Part shown: positions 34,121 through 45,887 of the stretch, piece by piece
Position numbering within the stretch: the stretch's first letter is position 1
How the letters are laid out: each line of letters begins with the position of its first letter
NCBI RefSeq assembly: GCF_000495915.1
Contig: NZ_AOFQ01000049.1
Span: 1-60,609, forward strand
DNA: 60,609 nt
Source: Stutzerimonas chloritidismutans AW-1
GTDB taxonomy: Bacteria > Pseudomonadota > Gammaproteobacteria > Pseudomonadales > Pseudomonadaceae
Reading direction: 5' to 3'
Translations under genes and position numbers: made by a program
The notes under the pieces: generated by a model
What the model was told of the DNA's origin: nothing
Seen by the model: only the letters and a program-made list of their open reading frames with translations
Database searches by the model: none

Positions 34121-34888
34121 TCAGCGAAAGCCGCGGCGCTCGCGAATCAATGCGTAGGCACTGTGCAGCTCGCGGGTGCGCTCGGTGGCGTCGCGCACCT
34201 GGGCGGCATTCGCACCAGCCCCCGCCTGCTTGTCCGGATGGTGCTTGCTCAGCAGGCGCCGATAAGCGCGCTTGATCAGCTGCGGGTCGGTATCCGGACG
34301 CACACCCAGCAGCTGCATGGCCTGCTCGTAAGCACCACCCCGCCCGGCCGGCGCCTCCTTGCGTCGGGTCGCGCCCGGATCGAGCGCGGCCACCTCGGCG
34401 GCATTCCAACCCAGCCACTTGCCCCAGAGCAGCACCAGCTCGTGCTCGCGTGCGCCCATGCTTCCCTGCGCACGTGCCATGCGCCAGCAGGCCTGGATCA
34501 GGCGGCGGCTTTCCTCGCGCTGGCTGCGCAGCCGTTGCAGGGTATCGCGCAGGCCGTCACCACTCGACTTGCCGCGGTTGAAGGCGGCGATGGCCTGCTG
34601 CTGCGCGGCGGCATCGAGCCCCTGCCGGCGCATCTCGTCACGTGCGGCCTGGATATGCGCCGGGCTCACGCGACCGCCACTCTTGGCCAGACGCCCCAAC
34701 AGGAAGAACAGCAAATCCCGGCCTTGCAGCACCGGCTTGCCGGCCAGGCGCGCACGCAGGCTGGCCCAGGAATCGAGCCCCAGACGACGATCGAGCACCT
34801 GACCCAGCAGACCGCCGAGCAAAGCCCCCGGAATGCTGGCCAGCAACCAGCCGATCAGCAGCCCCAACAGCGTGATGGGCCAGAACAT
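34121..34888 (-). CDS. djlA: Membrane-anchored DnaJ-like co-chaperone
   Basis: A 255-residue type III DnaJ protein. An N-terminal membrane anchor (about 3-28, MFWPITLLGLLIGWLLASIPG) is followed by a TerB-like central domain (about 50-160) and a C-terminal J domain with HPD at 217-219. It would stimulate DnaK at the inner membrane; E. coli DjlA influences capsule control. Its ATG lies one base from the murU stop, so it ends an amgK-murU-djlA operon. Confidence 0.9.
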   Translation of the reverse strand: MFWPITLLGLLIGWLLASIPGALLGGLLGQVLDRRLGLDSWASLRARLAGKPVLQGRDLLFFLLGRLAKSGGRVSPAHIQAARDEMRRQGLDAAAQQQAIAAFNRGKSSGDGLRDTLQRLRSQREESRRLIQACWRMARAQGSMGAREHELVLLWGKWLGWNAAEVAALDPGATRRKEAPAGRGGAYEQAMQLLGVRPDTDPQLIKRAYRRLLSKHHPDKQAGAGANAAQVRDATERTRELHSAYALIRERRGFR

Positions 34889-34889
34889 G

Positions 34890-36577
<1,688 letters not shown>

Positions 36578-37057
36578 CCAGGGGGTCTCCACGGCGCTAG
36601 CCGATAGGCGGGTCATGCTTTATTATCCTGCATCTTGTGCGACACGGCATGGTTCGTGTTGTGCTTGGTAGGCAGCTGTGCCAGCAGAACCTAAGCCTTT
36701 GAAATATAGGGTTTAAATCTACGAAACAGCACAAGTATCTGGCCTCATTCAGGCTTATAAAGACCCGCATGCGGGGATGCGAATTCCCCGTGCAGGGAAA
36801 GGAGCGTCTCGAATTTGCCGTCCGGCGAGTTCGATCGAAGCCCATCGAAAAGACAATCCGGTAACCGCCGGCTTGCTCAAACACTCCATAGCCCTGAGGC
36901 GACATTCTCGCCTCAGGGCGAGAAGTCACCTCTGGCAATGGCTTGTTGGCCATCACCCTTGTCGAGAGACACCAGAGGTACTTGTCCTAAGCACAGAGCG
37001 AAAGCTCTGCTTGTCATTGTCCAACCATCGCCGGCACGGGATGGTAGCGGACTCGTT
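36578..37057. other. amgK-lptD intergenic region with structured segment upstream of the intron
   Basis: No gene is seen here. The first ~230 bp look like ordinary AT-richer promoter DNA, with TATAAA at about 36757 toward lptD, and a hairpin CGGGGA/TCCCCG near 36774. From 36891 the DNA is densely self-complementary: a perfect 12-bp stem (36891-36902 with 36908-36919); ACCTCTGG/CCAGAGGT (36928-36935 with 36972-36979) enclosing ATGGC/GCCAT and a GAGA-loop stem; and CAGAGC-GAAA-GCTCTG near 36993-37008. GNRA loops suggest folded RNA. It may be part of the intron unit or a separate element. Confidence 0.5.
36839..36848. repeat. 10-bp direct repeat, left copy, flanking the intron unit
   Basis: AGCCCATCGA here recurs at 39710-39719, five bases beyond the intron's 3' end. 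With one copy removed, the flanks would join so that CGGCGAG (near 36823) can pair with CTCGCCG upstream of lptD. It may be a target duplication or chance. Confidence 0.35.
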
Positions 37058-37653
37058 GTGCGACCAACGGTAGCCTAGGGAAACATGCGTCACTGGTAAC
37101 GGTGGGGTATGAAGCTTTCCCGACAATGTAGCCCCCATTATGGGTGCGCACTCGCTGCGAGGCAGTGTTGCAGATGCTCGGAGCAGTACCGGGTTGAGGC
37201 GCTAGGCTGGCTGGTATGGGCAACACAAGTGAACTGCTGATAAACGTCGTAAGGATAACCATGCCCAAGCTGCTGTCAGGCATGAACCAAAAGGTACGAG
37301 GTCGGTTATCTCCGTGGGATGTGGGGATACGTCGCCATCATGACCTCCGGCGAAAAGGCAGGCCCTAACCCAGTCGTGTGACAAGCAGGGAACGTGGTAA
37401 GCCCGTATTGCTGCCCTTGTGGCAGGGGAGCCGTAAGGCGAACTGTTGGCGGTGCGGGTATGGGATTGCAGAAAAAGCGAATGCCGGGCTGTAATGGTTC
37501 GGATAGGGGTTCGAACATCACCCCACGGGAAACCGGGCAGACTTCTGCATGGTCTTTCGTCGCATGACGTCTGACTGACCTCACTCAAATAGGTGGCAAG
37601 CCCACCAGGCTCGTATCCCTTCACGGGATAGGGGAAACGCAAGGAGAAAACGG

Positions 37654-37809
37654 ATGAACGCTTTTGCTCGTGAGATTCTCGCGGCCGCAAGGCAGGCTCC
37701 GGCCATCTACTTCGCGCCGCTCCTGGGTGCGATTCAGGAAGTAAAAGCCGAGTGGCAGCGCCAAGTGCGCGGCAACGAGGCCAGCTCTTCTCTGGATAGA
37801 AAGCGCTAG
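37654..37809 (+). CDS. Small protein of 51 residues inside the group II intron
   Basis: An open frame starts at ATG 37654 with AAGGAGAAAACGG just upstream, a strong ribosome binding site, and ends TAG. The product opens MNAFAREILAAARQAP, has a hydrophobic centre AIYFAPLLGAIQEV and ends with a charged tail (DRKR). It could form an amphipathic or membrane-touching helix. No family recognised. It precedes the maturase by 116 bp, with a 12-bp hairpin between. Standard group II introns encode only the maturase, so this is unusual; coding status is inferred from the site and frame. Confidence 0.5.
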   Translation: MNAFAREILAAARQAPAIYFAPLLGAIQEVKAEWQRQVRGNEASSSLDRKR

Positions 37810-37852
37810 GAGCACCCGCAAGCCCTCCAGGGTTTGCCGTAGCCATCATCAA

Positions 37853-37883
37853 CCCCGTTCGGGACCATTGTTCCCGAACGGGG
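37853..37883 (+). promoter_or_regulatory. 12-bp hairpin between the small frame and the maturase gene
   Basis: CCCCGTTCGGGA pairs perfectly with TCCCGAACGGGG across a 7-nt loop, 43 bp after the small frame and 42 bp before the maturase ATG. There is no U-tract. It may belong to intron domain IV or act as a check on maturase expression. Confidence 0.6.
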
Positions 37884-37925
37884 GCAGTGCGTTTCCGCTC
37901 GGGTTCTACCTGAGAGGAAAGCAGC

Positions 37926-39632
37926 ATGAAAGAACTCAGCCAGCCGGCCGAGTCTGCGTTTTCCGACACCCCGCAGCAATGGCACGACATCGACTGGTGT
38001 CGTGTGCAGCGGAATGTCCGAGGAATGCAGATACGGATTGCGAAGGCTTGTCGGGAAGGCAGATGGCGCAAGGTGAAAACCCTGCAAAGGATGCTGACCC
38101 GCTCGAAGTCGGCCAGATACTTGGCCGTACGACGAGTCACTGAAAACCAGGGCAAGCGCACGGCGGGAGTCGACCGCGTGCTCTGGGATACACCCCACGC
38201 GAAATGGAAAGCGGCTCAAGGGTTGAAGCGGCACGGATATCAGCCACGGCCTTTACGGCGCGTGTTCATTCCGAAGTCGAATGGGAAGGAGCGCCCTCTG
38301 GGTATCCCGACCATGACCGACAGGGCCATGCAGGCGCTGTATCTGCTGGCGCTGGCGCCCATTTCGGAAACCGCGGGTGATCCGAACAGCTACGGCTTCA
38401 GGATCGAGCGCTCTACGGCAGATGCAATGGGGCAGTTGTTCGTCTGCCTATCCAAGAAGGCTTCGGCCCAATGGGTATTGGAGGCGGATATACAAGGATG
38501 CTTCGACCACATCAACCATGACTGGCTGATCGCCAACGTCCCGACGGACAAGGCGGTTTTAAGGAAGTGGTTGAAGGCTGGTGTAGTACACAAGGGCCAG
38601 CTACAGGCAACGGACGCTGGTACGCCACAAGGCGGGATCATCTCGCCAACTTTGGCAAACATGGCACTCGATGGCCTGGAATCACAGCTCAAGCAGCACC
38701 TGAGCGTGACAAGGGCCAAGAAGCTGAAAGTCAATGTGGTGCGATACGCAGATGATTTTGTGATTACAGGTACCTCCCCGGAGGTACTGGAAAACGAGGT
38801 CAAACCTTGGGTAGAGCAGTTCCTGGCGGTACGCGGGCTGCGGTTGTCACCTGAGAAGACGCAGATCGTCCATATCGACCAAGGCTTCGACTTCCTGGGA
38901 TGGAGCTTCCGCAAGTATCAAGGGAAGCTCCTGATCAAGCCCAGCAAGAAGAACGTCAAGGCGTTTTACAGCAAGGTCAAGGGAGTTATCGAGAGCAGCA
39001 AAACAGCAAGGCAGGAGGATCTAATCCGAGCGCTGAACCCGATGCTGCGAGGCTGGGCGCTATATCACCAGCCCGTAGTTGCCAAACAGGCGTACAGCCG
39101 CATGGACAGCAAAGTGCTCCTCAAACTCTGGCGTTGGGCGAAACGGCGGCACCCGAACAAATCGCTGGAATGGGTGCAAAAGCGGTATTTCAGCACCACT
39201 GGCGACAGAAATTGGGTGTTCGCCACCACGGTAACGGAAGGAGGTGGGGCAACACGGGAAATTGCGCTGTACTCGCTTGCGGGTACGCCAATCGAACGAC
39301 ACAAGAAGGTGAGCGGGGAGTACAACCCCTTCGATCCCTCCATGGAAGAAATGGGCGAAAAACTGCGGACGGAGCGGATGCTGAAAAAGCTGAAGTACCG
39401 GACTCAAGTTGCCAGCCTGTTCCAGAGTCAAAAAGGACTGTGTCTGCTGTGCAATCAACCGATTACCAGGGAAACAGGTTGGCATGACCACCACATTATC
39501 TACCGCTCACAAGGTGGTAGAGACTCCCTGGATAACCGGGTACTATTGCACCCAATTTGTCATACACAACTCCACATACGTGGCCTGACAGTGAGTAAGC
39601 CGGCCCTCTCGGGGGCTTTGTTAAAGGCTTGA
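37926..39632 (+). CDS. ltrA: Group II intron reverse transcriptase/maturase with HNH endonuclease
   Basis: Intron-encoded protein of 568 residues that aids splicing and carries out retrohoming. In order: N-terminal RT-0 region (about 25-85), reverse transcriptase with FIPKSNGKERPLGIPT, GTPQGGIISPTLAN and the catalytic YADD (near 278), maturase domain X (about 355-450), and a C-terminal HNH endonuclease with zinc cysteines (CLLC ... HDHHII ... HPICH). All motifs look intact, so mobility is possible. The class resembles chloroplast-like IIB introns. GAGAGGA lies upstream of the ATG. The stop codon TGA shares its last two bases with domain V. Confidence 0.95.
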   Translation: MKELSQPAESAFSDTPQQWHDIDWCRVQRNVRGMQIRIAKACREGRWRKVKTLQRMLTRSKSARYLAVRRVTENQGKRTAGVDRVLWDTPHAKWKAAQGLKRHGYQPRPLRRVFIPKSNGKERPLGIPTMTDRAMQALYLLALAPISETAGDPNSYGFRIERSTADAMGQLFVCLSKKASAQWVLEADIQGCFDHINHDWLIANVPTDKAVLRKWLKAGVVHKGQLQATDAGTPQGGIISPTLANMALDGLESQLKQHLSVTRAKKLKVNVVRYADDFVITGTSPEVLENEVKPWVEQFLAVRGLRLSPEKTQIVHIDQGFDFLGWSFRKYQGKLLIKPSKKNVKAFYSKVKGVIESSKTARQEDLIRALNPMLRGWALYHQPVVAKQAYSRMDSKVLLKLWRWAKRRHPNKSLEWVQKRYFSTTGDRNWVFATTVTEGGGATREIALYSLAGTPIERHKKVSGEYNPFDPSMEEMGEKLRTERMLKKLKYRTQVASLFQSQKGLCLLCNQPITRETGWHDHHIIYRSQGGRDSLDNRVLLHPICHTQLHIRGLTVSKPALSGALLKA

Positions 39633-39664
39633 GCCGTATGCGCTGAAAGGCGCACGTACGGTTC
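39631..39664 (+). ncRNA. Group II intron domain V
   Basis: The 34-nt catalytic hairpin has the AGC triad at positions 2-4, a two-part stem, a GAAA tetraloop and a 2-nt bulge on the 3' strand. Domain V is the most conserved part of group II introns. Its intact form argues that the intron can still splice. Confidence 0.93.
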
Positions 39665-39709
39665 TTAGGGGGGAGTTGGCCAGCAATGGCCGGCTCCCAC
39701 CCGACTCTC

Positions 39710-39719
39710 AGCCCATCGA
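39710..39719. repeat. 10-bp direct repeat, right copy
   Basis: AGCCCATCGA matches 36839-36848. It lies five bases past the intron 3' end and within a short stem CTCTC/GAGAG (39705-39722). Confidence 0.35.
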
Positions 39720-39775
39720 GAGGCGTGCGGCCCAGCCGGCCGATGGCTCGCCGCAAGCACGGACCAAAAAACAAG

Positions 39776-42547
39776 ATGGCAGTCAAATACCCCGCGTTTC
39801 GTAAAAAATTCCCTCTACTGGTTACTGGCGGTCTGCTTGCATTGCAACCGGTAGCTGTACCTTTTGTCTTCGCAGCCGAACAGTTCGCTTGCCAGCCCGA
39901 CGCCTCCGGCGGCTGGAATTGCGCGTCCAATGAAACCAGTCAGACCCTGCCACCGCGCCCGGTACACAGCGGCAGCGCCGTGAGCACATCGAGCACCGCC
40001 AAATCGACGAGCAGCAAGGTGCAAGCGCCAACGGCGACGACCAAGCTGGTCACCGAAGGCAAGGGCCGTGCCCTCGCCTCGCGCAGCGCCGATTACAGCC
40101 ATCTCGACTGGGTTCCGCGCGAGCAGCTGACCCCGGCTCAGCTCGCCGAAACCGGCCCTTATTGCACCGGCACCTATGTCGAGCCCGACCGTCCCGGCAA
40201 GTTCGACACCACTCCGATGAGCGAAGCGCCGACCTATGTATCGGCCAAAGCCACCCGCTACGAGCAGGAACAGGAAGTCGCCACCCTCGCCGGTGACGTG
40301 CTGCTGCGTCAGGGCAGCATTCAGGTGGAGGCAGACGAAGCCAGCCTGCACCAGCTGGAAAATCGCGGCGAGCTGACCGGCAATGTCCGCTTCCGCGACC
40401 GCGACGCATTGCTGGTCGGCGACCGCGCCGAGATCTTCCTCGACAGCGGCGAAGCCAAGGTGGAAAACGCCGAGTACGTCGTGCACTCCGGCAAGGTGCG
40501 TGGCAGCGCGCAATACGCCAAGCGTGAAGAAACCGCGATCATTCGCCTCAAGGACGGTACTTACACCAGCTGCGAGCCCGGCGAAAACAGCTGGCACCTG
40601 CAAGGCAACAACGTCACGCTGAACCCAGCCACCGGCTTTGGCTCGGCCACCAACGTCACGCTACGGGTCAAGGATGTTCCGGTGTTCTACACCCCCTACA
40701 TCCATTTCCCCATCGACGACCGTCGCCAGTCGGGTTTTCTCGCGCCGAGCATCGGCTCGTCCAGTGATACCGGTTTTTCGCTGCAGACGCCCTATTACTT
40801 CAACCTGGCGCCGAACTTCGACGCGACCCTGTATCCGCACCTGATGACCGACCGCGGCCTGCTGATGGAAGGCGAGTTCCGCTACCTCACGCGCAGCAGC
40901 GAGGGACAATTCGGCGCGGCCTATCTGGATGACAGCAACGACGACCGCGAGCGGCAATCCGAGTATGAAGACCAGCGCTGGATGTACAGCTGGCAGAACC
41001 GTACCGGGCTGGACTCGCGCTGGCTCGCCGAAGTGGACTACACCGATCTCAGCGATCCGTACTACTTCCAGGACCTGAACACCAACCTGGATATCGATCA
41101 GCCGGATCACCTCGATCAGCGCGGCACGCTTACCTACCGCGGCGACAGCTACACCGCCCGGCTGAACGTGCATGCCTACGAGCGCGCCACCGTCGCCGAC
41201 ATCACCCCGTATGAGCGGCTGCCGCAGCTGACCCTGGATGGACGGCTGCCCTTCCAGCCGGGCGGCCTGAATTTCACCTACAACACCGAGTTCGTCAGCT
41301 TCCAGCGCAGCCTGCGCGACGGCAACTTCATCAACGAAGACGGCAATCCGGAGCAGTGGTACGACGATCGCCTACGTGGCCTGACTCGCGCCGAAGGCGA
41401 GCGCATACATCTCGAGCCAGGCGTCAGCCTGCCGCTGAATTGGTCCTGGGGCTTCCTCAAGCCTTCGCTGAAATATGCCTACACACAGTACGACCTGGAT
41501 CTGGACTCTAAGGGGCGTGATCCGGCATTCGCAGGCATCACAGATTTCGAGGATTCACCGGATCGTAGCGTGCCGATCTTCAGCGTCGATAGCGGCCTGT
41601 ATTTCGACCGCGACACCCAATGGTTCGGCAAGGACTATCGCCAGACACTGGAACCGCGCCTGTTCTATCTCTATGTTCCGGAAGAGGATCAGGACGACAT
41701 TCCGATCTTCGATACCGGCGAAAGCAGCTTCAGCTACTCCTCGCTGTGGCGCGAGAACCGCTTCTCCGGCAAGGACCGCATCGGCGATGCCAACCAGGTA
41801 TCGCTCGGCGTAACCAGCCGCTGGGTCGAGCCCAACGGCTTCGAGCGCCAGCGCTTCAGCATCGGCCAGATCTATTACTTCCGCGATCGCGAAGTGCAGC
41901 TGCCGAACATGAGCAATCGCCCGGATGCCACTTCCGACGTATCACCCTACGCGCTGGAGTACATGTACCGCTACAACCGCGACTGGCGCTTCACCTCGAC
42001 CTTCAACTGGGACCCGGACGCAGGCCAGACCCGCTCCGGCAGCGCCATGTGGCACTATCAGCCGGCCGACAACCCGGGCAAGATCGTCAACGTTGGCTAT
42101 CGCTACCGCAACGACACGGTGCGCTTCGACCAGGCGACCGGCCAATGGACCTACGGCGGGGACTACGGCAACTGCGAAACCGACCCGGCTAACTGCATCA
42201 AGGACTACTACAAGATCAACCAGCACGACTTCTCCGTCATCTGGCCGATCGTCCCGCAATGGAGCGTCATCGCCCGCTGGCAGCATGACTACAGCCGCAG
42301 TCGCACCCTGGAAGCCTTCGGTGGCTTCGAGTACGACAGCTGCTGCTGGAAACTGCGCCTGATCAATCGCTACTGGATCGACTACGACGAGACCAGCCTC
42401 AACCCTGATCGCAACGACGAGCCAGATAACGGCATCTTCCTGCAGATCGTGCTCAAGGGGCTCGGCGGCGTGGTCGGCAATGCGACCGAAACTTTCCTCG
42501 ACGAAGGCATCCAAGGCTACCGTGAACGTGAAGATCAAGCTTTCTGA
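39776..42547 (+). CDS. lptD: LPS-assembly outer-membrane protein LptD
   Basis: Essential beta-barrel that, with LptE, places lipopolysaccharide in the outer leaflet. The 923-residue precursor has a signal peptide (about 1-34), an OstA/LptA-like N-terminal domain (about 140-265) and a C-terminal barrel. The adjacent cysteine pair DSCCWKL and N-terminal cysteines ([11 protein letters not shown]) fit the inter-domain disulfides of the family. The ATG at 39776 matches the family start ([15 protein letters not shown]), but its ribosome binding site is poor. The group II intron ends 70 bp upstream and separates it from its presumed original promoter. surA overlaps its 3' end. Confidence 0.96.
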   Translation: MAVKYPAFRKKFPLLVTGGLLALQPVAVPFVFAAEQFACQPDASGGWNCASNETSQTLPPRPVHSGSAVSTSSTAKSTSSKVQAPTATTKLVTEGKGRALASRSADYSHLDWVPREQLTPAQLAETGPYCTGTYVEPDRPGKFDTTPMSEAPTYVSAKATRYEQEQEVATLAGDVLLRQGSIQVEADEASLHQLENRGELTGNVRFRDRDALLVGDRAEIFLDSGEAKVENAEYVVHSGKVRGSAQYAKREETAIIRLKDGTYTSCEPGENSWHLQGNNVTLNPATGFGSATNVTLRVKDVPVFYTPYIHFPIDDRRQSGFLAPSIGSSSDTGFSLQTPYYFNLAPNFDATLYPHLMTDRGLLMEGEFRYLTRSSEGQFGAAYLDDSNDDRERQSEYEDQRWMYSWQNRTGLDSRWLAEVDYTDLSDPYYFQDLNTNLDIDQPDHLDQRGTLTYRGDSYTARLNVHAYERATVADITPYERLPQLTLDGRLPFQPGGLNFTYNTEFVSFQRSLRDGNFINEDGNPEQWYDDRLRGLTRAEGERIHLEPGVSLPLNWSWGFLKPSLKYAYTQYDLDLDSKGRDPAFAGITDFEDSPDRSVPIFSVDSGLYFDRDTQWFGKDYRQTLEPRLFYLYVPEEDQDDIPIFDTGESSFSYSSLWRENRFSGKDRIGDANQVSLGVTSRWVEPNGFERQRFSIGQIYYFRDREVQLPNMSNRPDATSDVSPYALEYMYRYNRDWRFTSTFNWDPDAGQTRSGSAMWHYQPADNPGKIVNVGYRYRNDTVRFDQATGQWTYGGDYGNCETDPANCIKDYYKINQHDFSVIWPIVPQWSVIARWQHDYSRSRTLEAFGGFEYDSCCWKLRLINRYWIDYDETSLNPDRNDEPDNGIFLQIVLKGLGGVVGNATETFLDEGIQGYREREDQAF

Positions 42548-43835
42548 AGTACTGCGCCCGCTCGCGCTCGGCGCTCTGCTGCTGAGCGGCGCGAGCCTCG
42601 CGCCTGCAGCCCTCGCCCAGGTTCAACCCCTCGACCGCGTGGTGGCGATCGTCGATAACGACGTCATCATGCAGAGCCAGCTCGAACAACGGATTCGTGA
42701 AGTGCAGCAAACCATCCAAAAGCGTGACGCCGATGCGCCGCCGATGGATGTGCTGCAACAGCAGGTGCTGGAGCGCCTGATCACCGAGAACCTGCAGCTG
42801 CAGATCGGTGAGCGCTCCGGCATTCGCATTTCCGATGAAGAACTCAATCAGGCCATGGGCACCATTGCCCAGCGCAACAACATGTCGCTCGATCAGTTTC
42901 GGGAAGCATTGTCGCGTGACGGCCTGAGCCTGGAGAGCGCCCGCGAGCAGATTCGCCGCGAGATGGTTATCAGCCGCGTGCGTCAGCGCCGTGTGGCCGA
43001 ACGCATTCAGGTGTCCAACCAGGAAGTGCAGAACTTCCTGGCGTCCGACCTCGGCAAGCTGCAGCTGTCCGAGGAATACCACCTGGCCAATATCCTCATC
43101 CCTGTTCCAGAAGCGGCTGATTCGGCAACCATCCAGGCTGCCGAACGTACCGCGATGGAGACCTACCAACAGCTGCAGCAAGGCGCCGACTTCGCACGCC
43201 TCGCCGTGTCTCGCTCTGGCAGCGAAAACGCACTGGAAGGTGGCGACATGGGCTGGCGCAAGGCGGCTCAGCTGCCACCTCCGTTCGATACGGAAGTGCG
43301 CGAGCTGTCGGTCGGCGAAGTAACTCAGCCGGTACGCACGCCGCCAGGCTTCATCATGCTCAAGCTGCTGGACAAGCGTGGCGGCGAGACGCAGGTACGG
43401 GATGAGGTGCATGTCCGCCACATCCTGATCAAGCCGAGTGCGATCCGTAGCGAAGACGAAGCACGCCTACTGGTACAGCGCCTGCGCGACCGCATCAGTG
43501 CAGGCGAAGACTTTGCCCAGCTGGCCAAGAGTTTCTCCGAAGATCCGGGTTCGGCGCTCAACGGTGGCGACCTGAACTGGATCGATCCGGCGTCGCTGGT
43601 ACCCGAGTTCCGCGAAGTTATGGCCAACACGGCAAGCGGCGAACTGTCTCCGGTGTTCAAGTCGCCCTACGGCTGGCACATCCTTGAAGTGCTTGGCCGC
43701 CGCGCCACCGATGCCAGCGAGCAGTTTCGCGAGCAACAGGCGTTAACGCTGCTGCGCAACCGCAAGTACGATGAAGAGCTGCAGGCATGGCTTCGCCAGA
43801 TCCGCGACGAAGCCTACGTCGAGATCAAGCTCTAA
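42522..43835 (+). CDS. surA: Periplasmic chaperone/peptidyl-prolyl isomerase SurA
   Basis: Escorts outer-membrane proteins, LptD among them, through the periplasm. The 437-residue precursor has a signal peptide (about 1-33), an N-terminal chaperone domain and two parvulin domains (about 180-280 and 290-390; the latter begins [12 protein letters not shown]). I chose the GTG at 42522, with AAGG 5 nt upstream; a GTG at 42528 is possible. It overlaps lptD by 26 nt, so the two are translationally linked. Confidence 0.94.
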   Translation: MNVKIKLSEVLRPLALGALLLSGASLAPAALAQVQPLDRVVAIVDNDVIMQSQLEQRIREVQQTIQKRDADAPPMDVLQQQVLERLITENLQLQIGERSGIRISDEELNQAMGTIAQRNNMSLDQFREALSRDGLSLESAREQIRREMVISRVRQRRVAERIQVSNQEVQNFLASDLGKLQLSEEYHLANILIPVPEAADSATIQAAERTAMETYQQLQQGADFARLAVSRSGSENALEGGDMGWRKAAQLPPPFDTEVRELSVGEVTQPVRTPPGFIMLKLLDKRGGETQVRDEVHVRHILIKPSAIRSEDEARLLVQRLRDRISAGEDFAQLAKSFSEDPGSALNGGDLNWIDPASLVPEFREVMANTASGELSPVFKSPYGWHILEVLGRRATDASEQFREQQALTLLRNRKYDEELQAWLRQIRDEAYVEIKL

Positions 43836-43946
43836 GCTGCACGCTGCACCGACAAGTAACAGGAACGCGGGGTGATGGCCGAAGGGTCGCCACCCCGTTT
43901 TCATTTCAGGCGGTTGAACGCCACACGCCATGCAGAGAGAAGCCTG

Positions 43947-44939
43947 ATGACCGCTCCCCGCCCCTTCGTTCTCACCCCCGGTGAACCGGCCGGCATCGGC
44001 CCTGACCTCTGCCTGCTGCTGGCTCGCGAGGCCCAGCCTCAGATCCTGGTAGCCATCGCCAGTTGTTCGCTGCTGGCAGAGCGCGCCTCGCAACTGGGAC
44101 TGACGATTGAGCTGCGGGAAGTCGGGCCACATAGCTGGCCAAGCCAACCGGCGCCGGCCAACTGTCTGTATGTCTGGGATACTCCCCTGGATGCACCGGT
44201 GATCGCGGGCCAGCTCGACGCGCGCAACGGCCGCTACGTACTGGAAACGCTGACCCGAGCTGGAAACGGGTGTCTCGACGGCAGCTTCGCCGGCATGATC
44301 ACCGCGCCGGTGCACAAGGGTGTGATCAATGAGGCCGGCATCCCCTTTTCAGGCCATACCGAGTTTCTCGCCGAGCTGACCCGCACCGAGCAGGTGGTCA
44401 TGATGCTGGCCACGCACGGATTGCGTGTCGCGCTGGTCACCACCCACCTGCCGCTCAAGGATGTCGCCGCAGCGATTACCGCGGAGCGCCTGGAGCGGGT
44501 TACGCGAATCCTGCACCACGATCTGGTCAGCAAGTTCGGCATTACCCAACCACGTATTCTTGTCTGCGGCCTGAACCCGCATGCGGGTGAGGGCGGCCAC
44601 CTGGGCCGCGAAGAAATCGAGATCATCGAGCCCGTGCTGACCAGGCTGCGTGACGAGGGGCTTGATCTGATCGGCCCTCTGCCAGCCGATACGCTGTTCA
44701 CCCCAAAAAATCTCGAGTTCTGCGACGCAGTGCTGGCGATGTACCACGACCAGGGCCTGCCGGTACTCAAGTACAAGGGTTTCGGTGCCGCGGTCAACGT
44801 GACCCTGGGCCTGCCGATCGTTCGCACGTCGGTAGATCATGGCACCGCGCTGGATCTGGCCGGCAGCGGCAAGATCGACACTGGCAGCCTGCGGGTCGCA
44901 CTGGAAACGGCCTACCAGATGGTCGGCATCCAGAGCTAG
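43947..44939 (+). CDS. pdxA: 4-hydroxythreonine-4-phosphate dehydrogenase
   Basis: NAD-dependent enzyme of pyridoxal phosphate synthesis. The 330-residue protein opens [14 protein letters not shown] and has the metal-ligand blocks [23 protein letters not shown] and MYHDQGL. I chose the ATG at 43947, preceded by GAGAGAAG; an upstream in-frame start would read through the gap after surA. It belongs to lptD-surA-pdxA-rsmA, the conserved enterobacterial and pseudomonad order. Confidence 0.96.
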   Translation: MTAPRPFVLTPGEPAGIGPDLCLLLAREAQPQILVAIASCSLLAERASQLGLTIELREVGPHSWPSQPAPANCLYVWDTPLDAPVIAGQLDARNGRYVLETLTRAGNGCLDGSFAGMITAPVHKGVINEAGIPFSGHTEFLAELTRTEQVVMMLATHGLRVALVTTHLPLKDVAAAITAERLERVTRILHHDLVSKFGITQPRILVCGLNPHAGEGGHLGREEIEIIEPVLTRLRDEGLDLIGPLPADTLFTPKNLEFCDAVLAMYHDQGLPVLKYKGFGAAVNVTLGLPIVRTSVDHGTALDLAGSGKIDTGSLRVALETAYQMVGIQS

Positions 44940-45011
44940 CACGCACCCCACGCGGCTCGAACGATCTTCTTGCCGCCCTCGCCTGCTAAAATACGCGCCT
45001 TATTCGTTTTC

Positions 45012-45039
45012 AGCTTTGAGCTTCAGGCTTCAAGCTGCG
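45012..45039. repeat. Heptamer repeat upstream of rsmA
   Basis: Four imperfect 7-bp units in tandem: AGCTTTG, AGCTTCA, GGCTTCA, AGCTGCG. The same AGCTTCAGGCTTC core recurs in the hairpin at 49628-49669, so it is probably a dispersed family in this genome. Confidence 0.55.
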
Positions 45040-45052
45040 CCCTGGAGCCCCG

Positions 45053-45847
45053 ATGTCCGATTATCAGCACCGCGCACGCAAGCGCTTTGGCCAGAACTTC
45101 CTGCACGACGCTGGCGTCATTCACCGCATTCTGCGGGCGATTCATGCCAAGCCGGGTGAGCGACTGGTGGAGATCGGCCCAGGCCAGGGTGCATTGACCG
45201 AAGGACTGCTCGACAGCGGCGCGCATCTGGATGTCGTCGAGCTCGACCTCGACCTGATCCCCATCCTGCGGGGCAAATTCGCCGGGCGCGAGAACTTCAA
45301 TCTGCACCAGGGCGACGCGCTGAAGTTCGACTTCGGTCGCCTCAGCGCAGAGCCGAACAGCCTGCGCATCGTCGGCAACCTGCCCTACAACATCTCTACC
45401 CCGCTGATCTTTCACCTGCTCGACCACGCGCACCTGATCCACGACATGCATTTCATGCTGCAGAAGGAAGTGGTCGAACGCCTGGCCGCGCTGCCGGGCG
45501 GCGGCGACTGGGGCCGACTGTCGATCATGGTGCAGTATCACTGCCGGGTAGAGCACCTGTTCAACGTCGGGCCGGGCGCGTTCAACCCGGCGCCAAAGGT
45601 CGATTCGGCGATCGTTCGCCTGGTGCCACATGAGACGCTGCCGCATCCAGCGCGCGATCACCATCAACTGGAGCGCGTAGTGCGCGAGGCGTTCAACCAA
45701 CGGCGCAAGACCTTGCGCAACACCCTCAAGGGGCTGCTGGACGCCGACGCCATCGCAGCGGCGGATGTGGATGGCAGCCTGCGTCCCGAACAACTGGATC
45801 TGGCGGCCTTCGTTCGCCTTTCCGACCAACTGACAGAACGCAGCTGA
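45053..45847 (+). CDS. rsmA: 16S rRNA (adenine1518/1519-N6)-dimethyltransferase
   Basis: Dimethylates two adjacent adenines in 16S helix 45 late in 30S assembly (KsgA). The 264-residue protein has the AdoMet motif EIGPGQG (40-46) and the catalytic motif NLPYN (108-112). Heptamer repeats occupy the short gap upstream, and TAAAAT near 44987 is a possible -10. apaG follows after 40 bp. Confidence 0.96.
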   Translation: MSDYQHRARKRFGQNFLHDAGVIHRILRAIHAKPGERLVEIGPGQGALTEGLLDSGAHLDVVELDLDLIPILRGKFAGRENFNLHQGDALKFDFGRLSAEPNSLRIVGNLPYNISTPLIFHLLDHAHLIHDMHFMLQKEVVERLAALPGGGDWGRLSIMVQYHCRVEHLFNVGPGAFNPAPKVDSAIVRLVPHETLPHPARDHHQLERVVREAFNQRRKTLRNTLKGLLDADAIAAADVDGSLRPEQLDLAAFVRLSDQLTERS

Positions 45848-45887
45848 GGCTTCGGTCTCTACCCTGCCTTCAACAGCGAGCAGACTC

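Larger units (their letters stand above)
37058..39705 (+). mobile_element. Group II intron with reverse transcriptase/maturase
   Basis: Self-splicing retroelement in the lptD orientation. The 3' end is well marked: a 34-nt domain V (39631-39664) with the AGC triad and GAAA loop, then a domain VI hairpin (39667-39701) and a likely end ...CCGAC at 39705. The 5' end is less sure. I take GTGCG at 37058, the group IIB start, giving about 560 nt for domains I-III, a normal size; another GTGCG lies at 37143. Domain IV holds two reading frames, a 51-codon frame and the 568-residue maturase. The 3' exon begins only 70 bp before the lptD ATG. Confidence 0.85.

Noticed and set aside
36891..36919. Strong hairpin as an intrinsic terminator
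   Set aside because: The stem is perfect but neither strand has a U-tract after it, and no gene ends nearby.
37143..37147. GTGCG as the intron 5' end
   Set aside because: Possible, but it follows directly on a CCCA-TTA-TGGG stem and would exclude upstream paired stretches (GGGAAA with TTTCCC, and CACTG-GTAA-CGGTG) that look like intron domain I. I kept 37058 and state the doubt.
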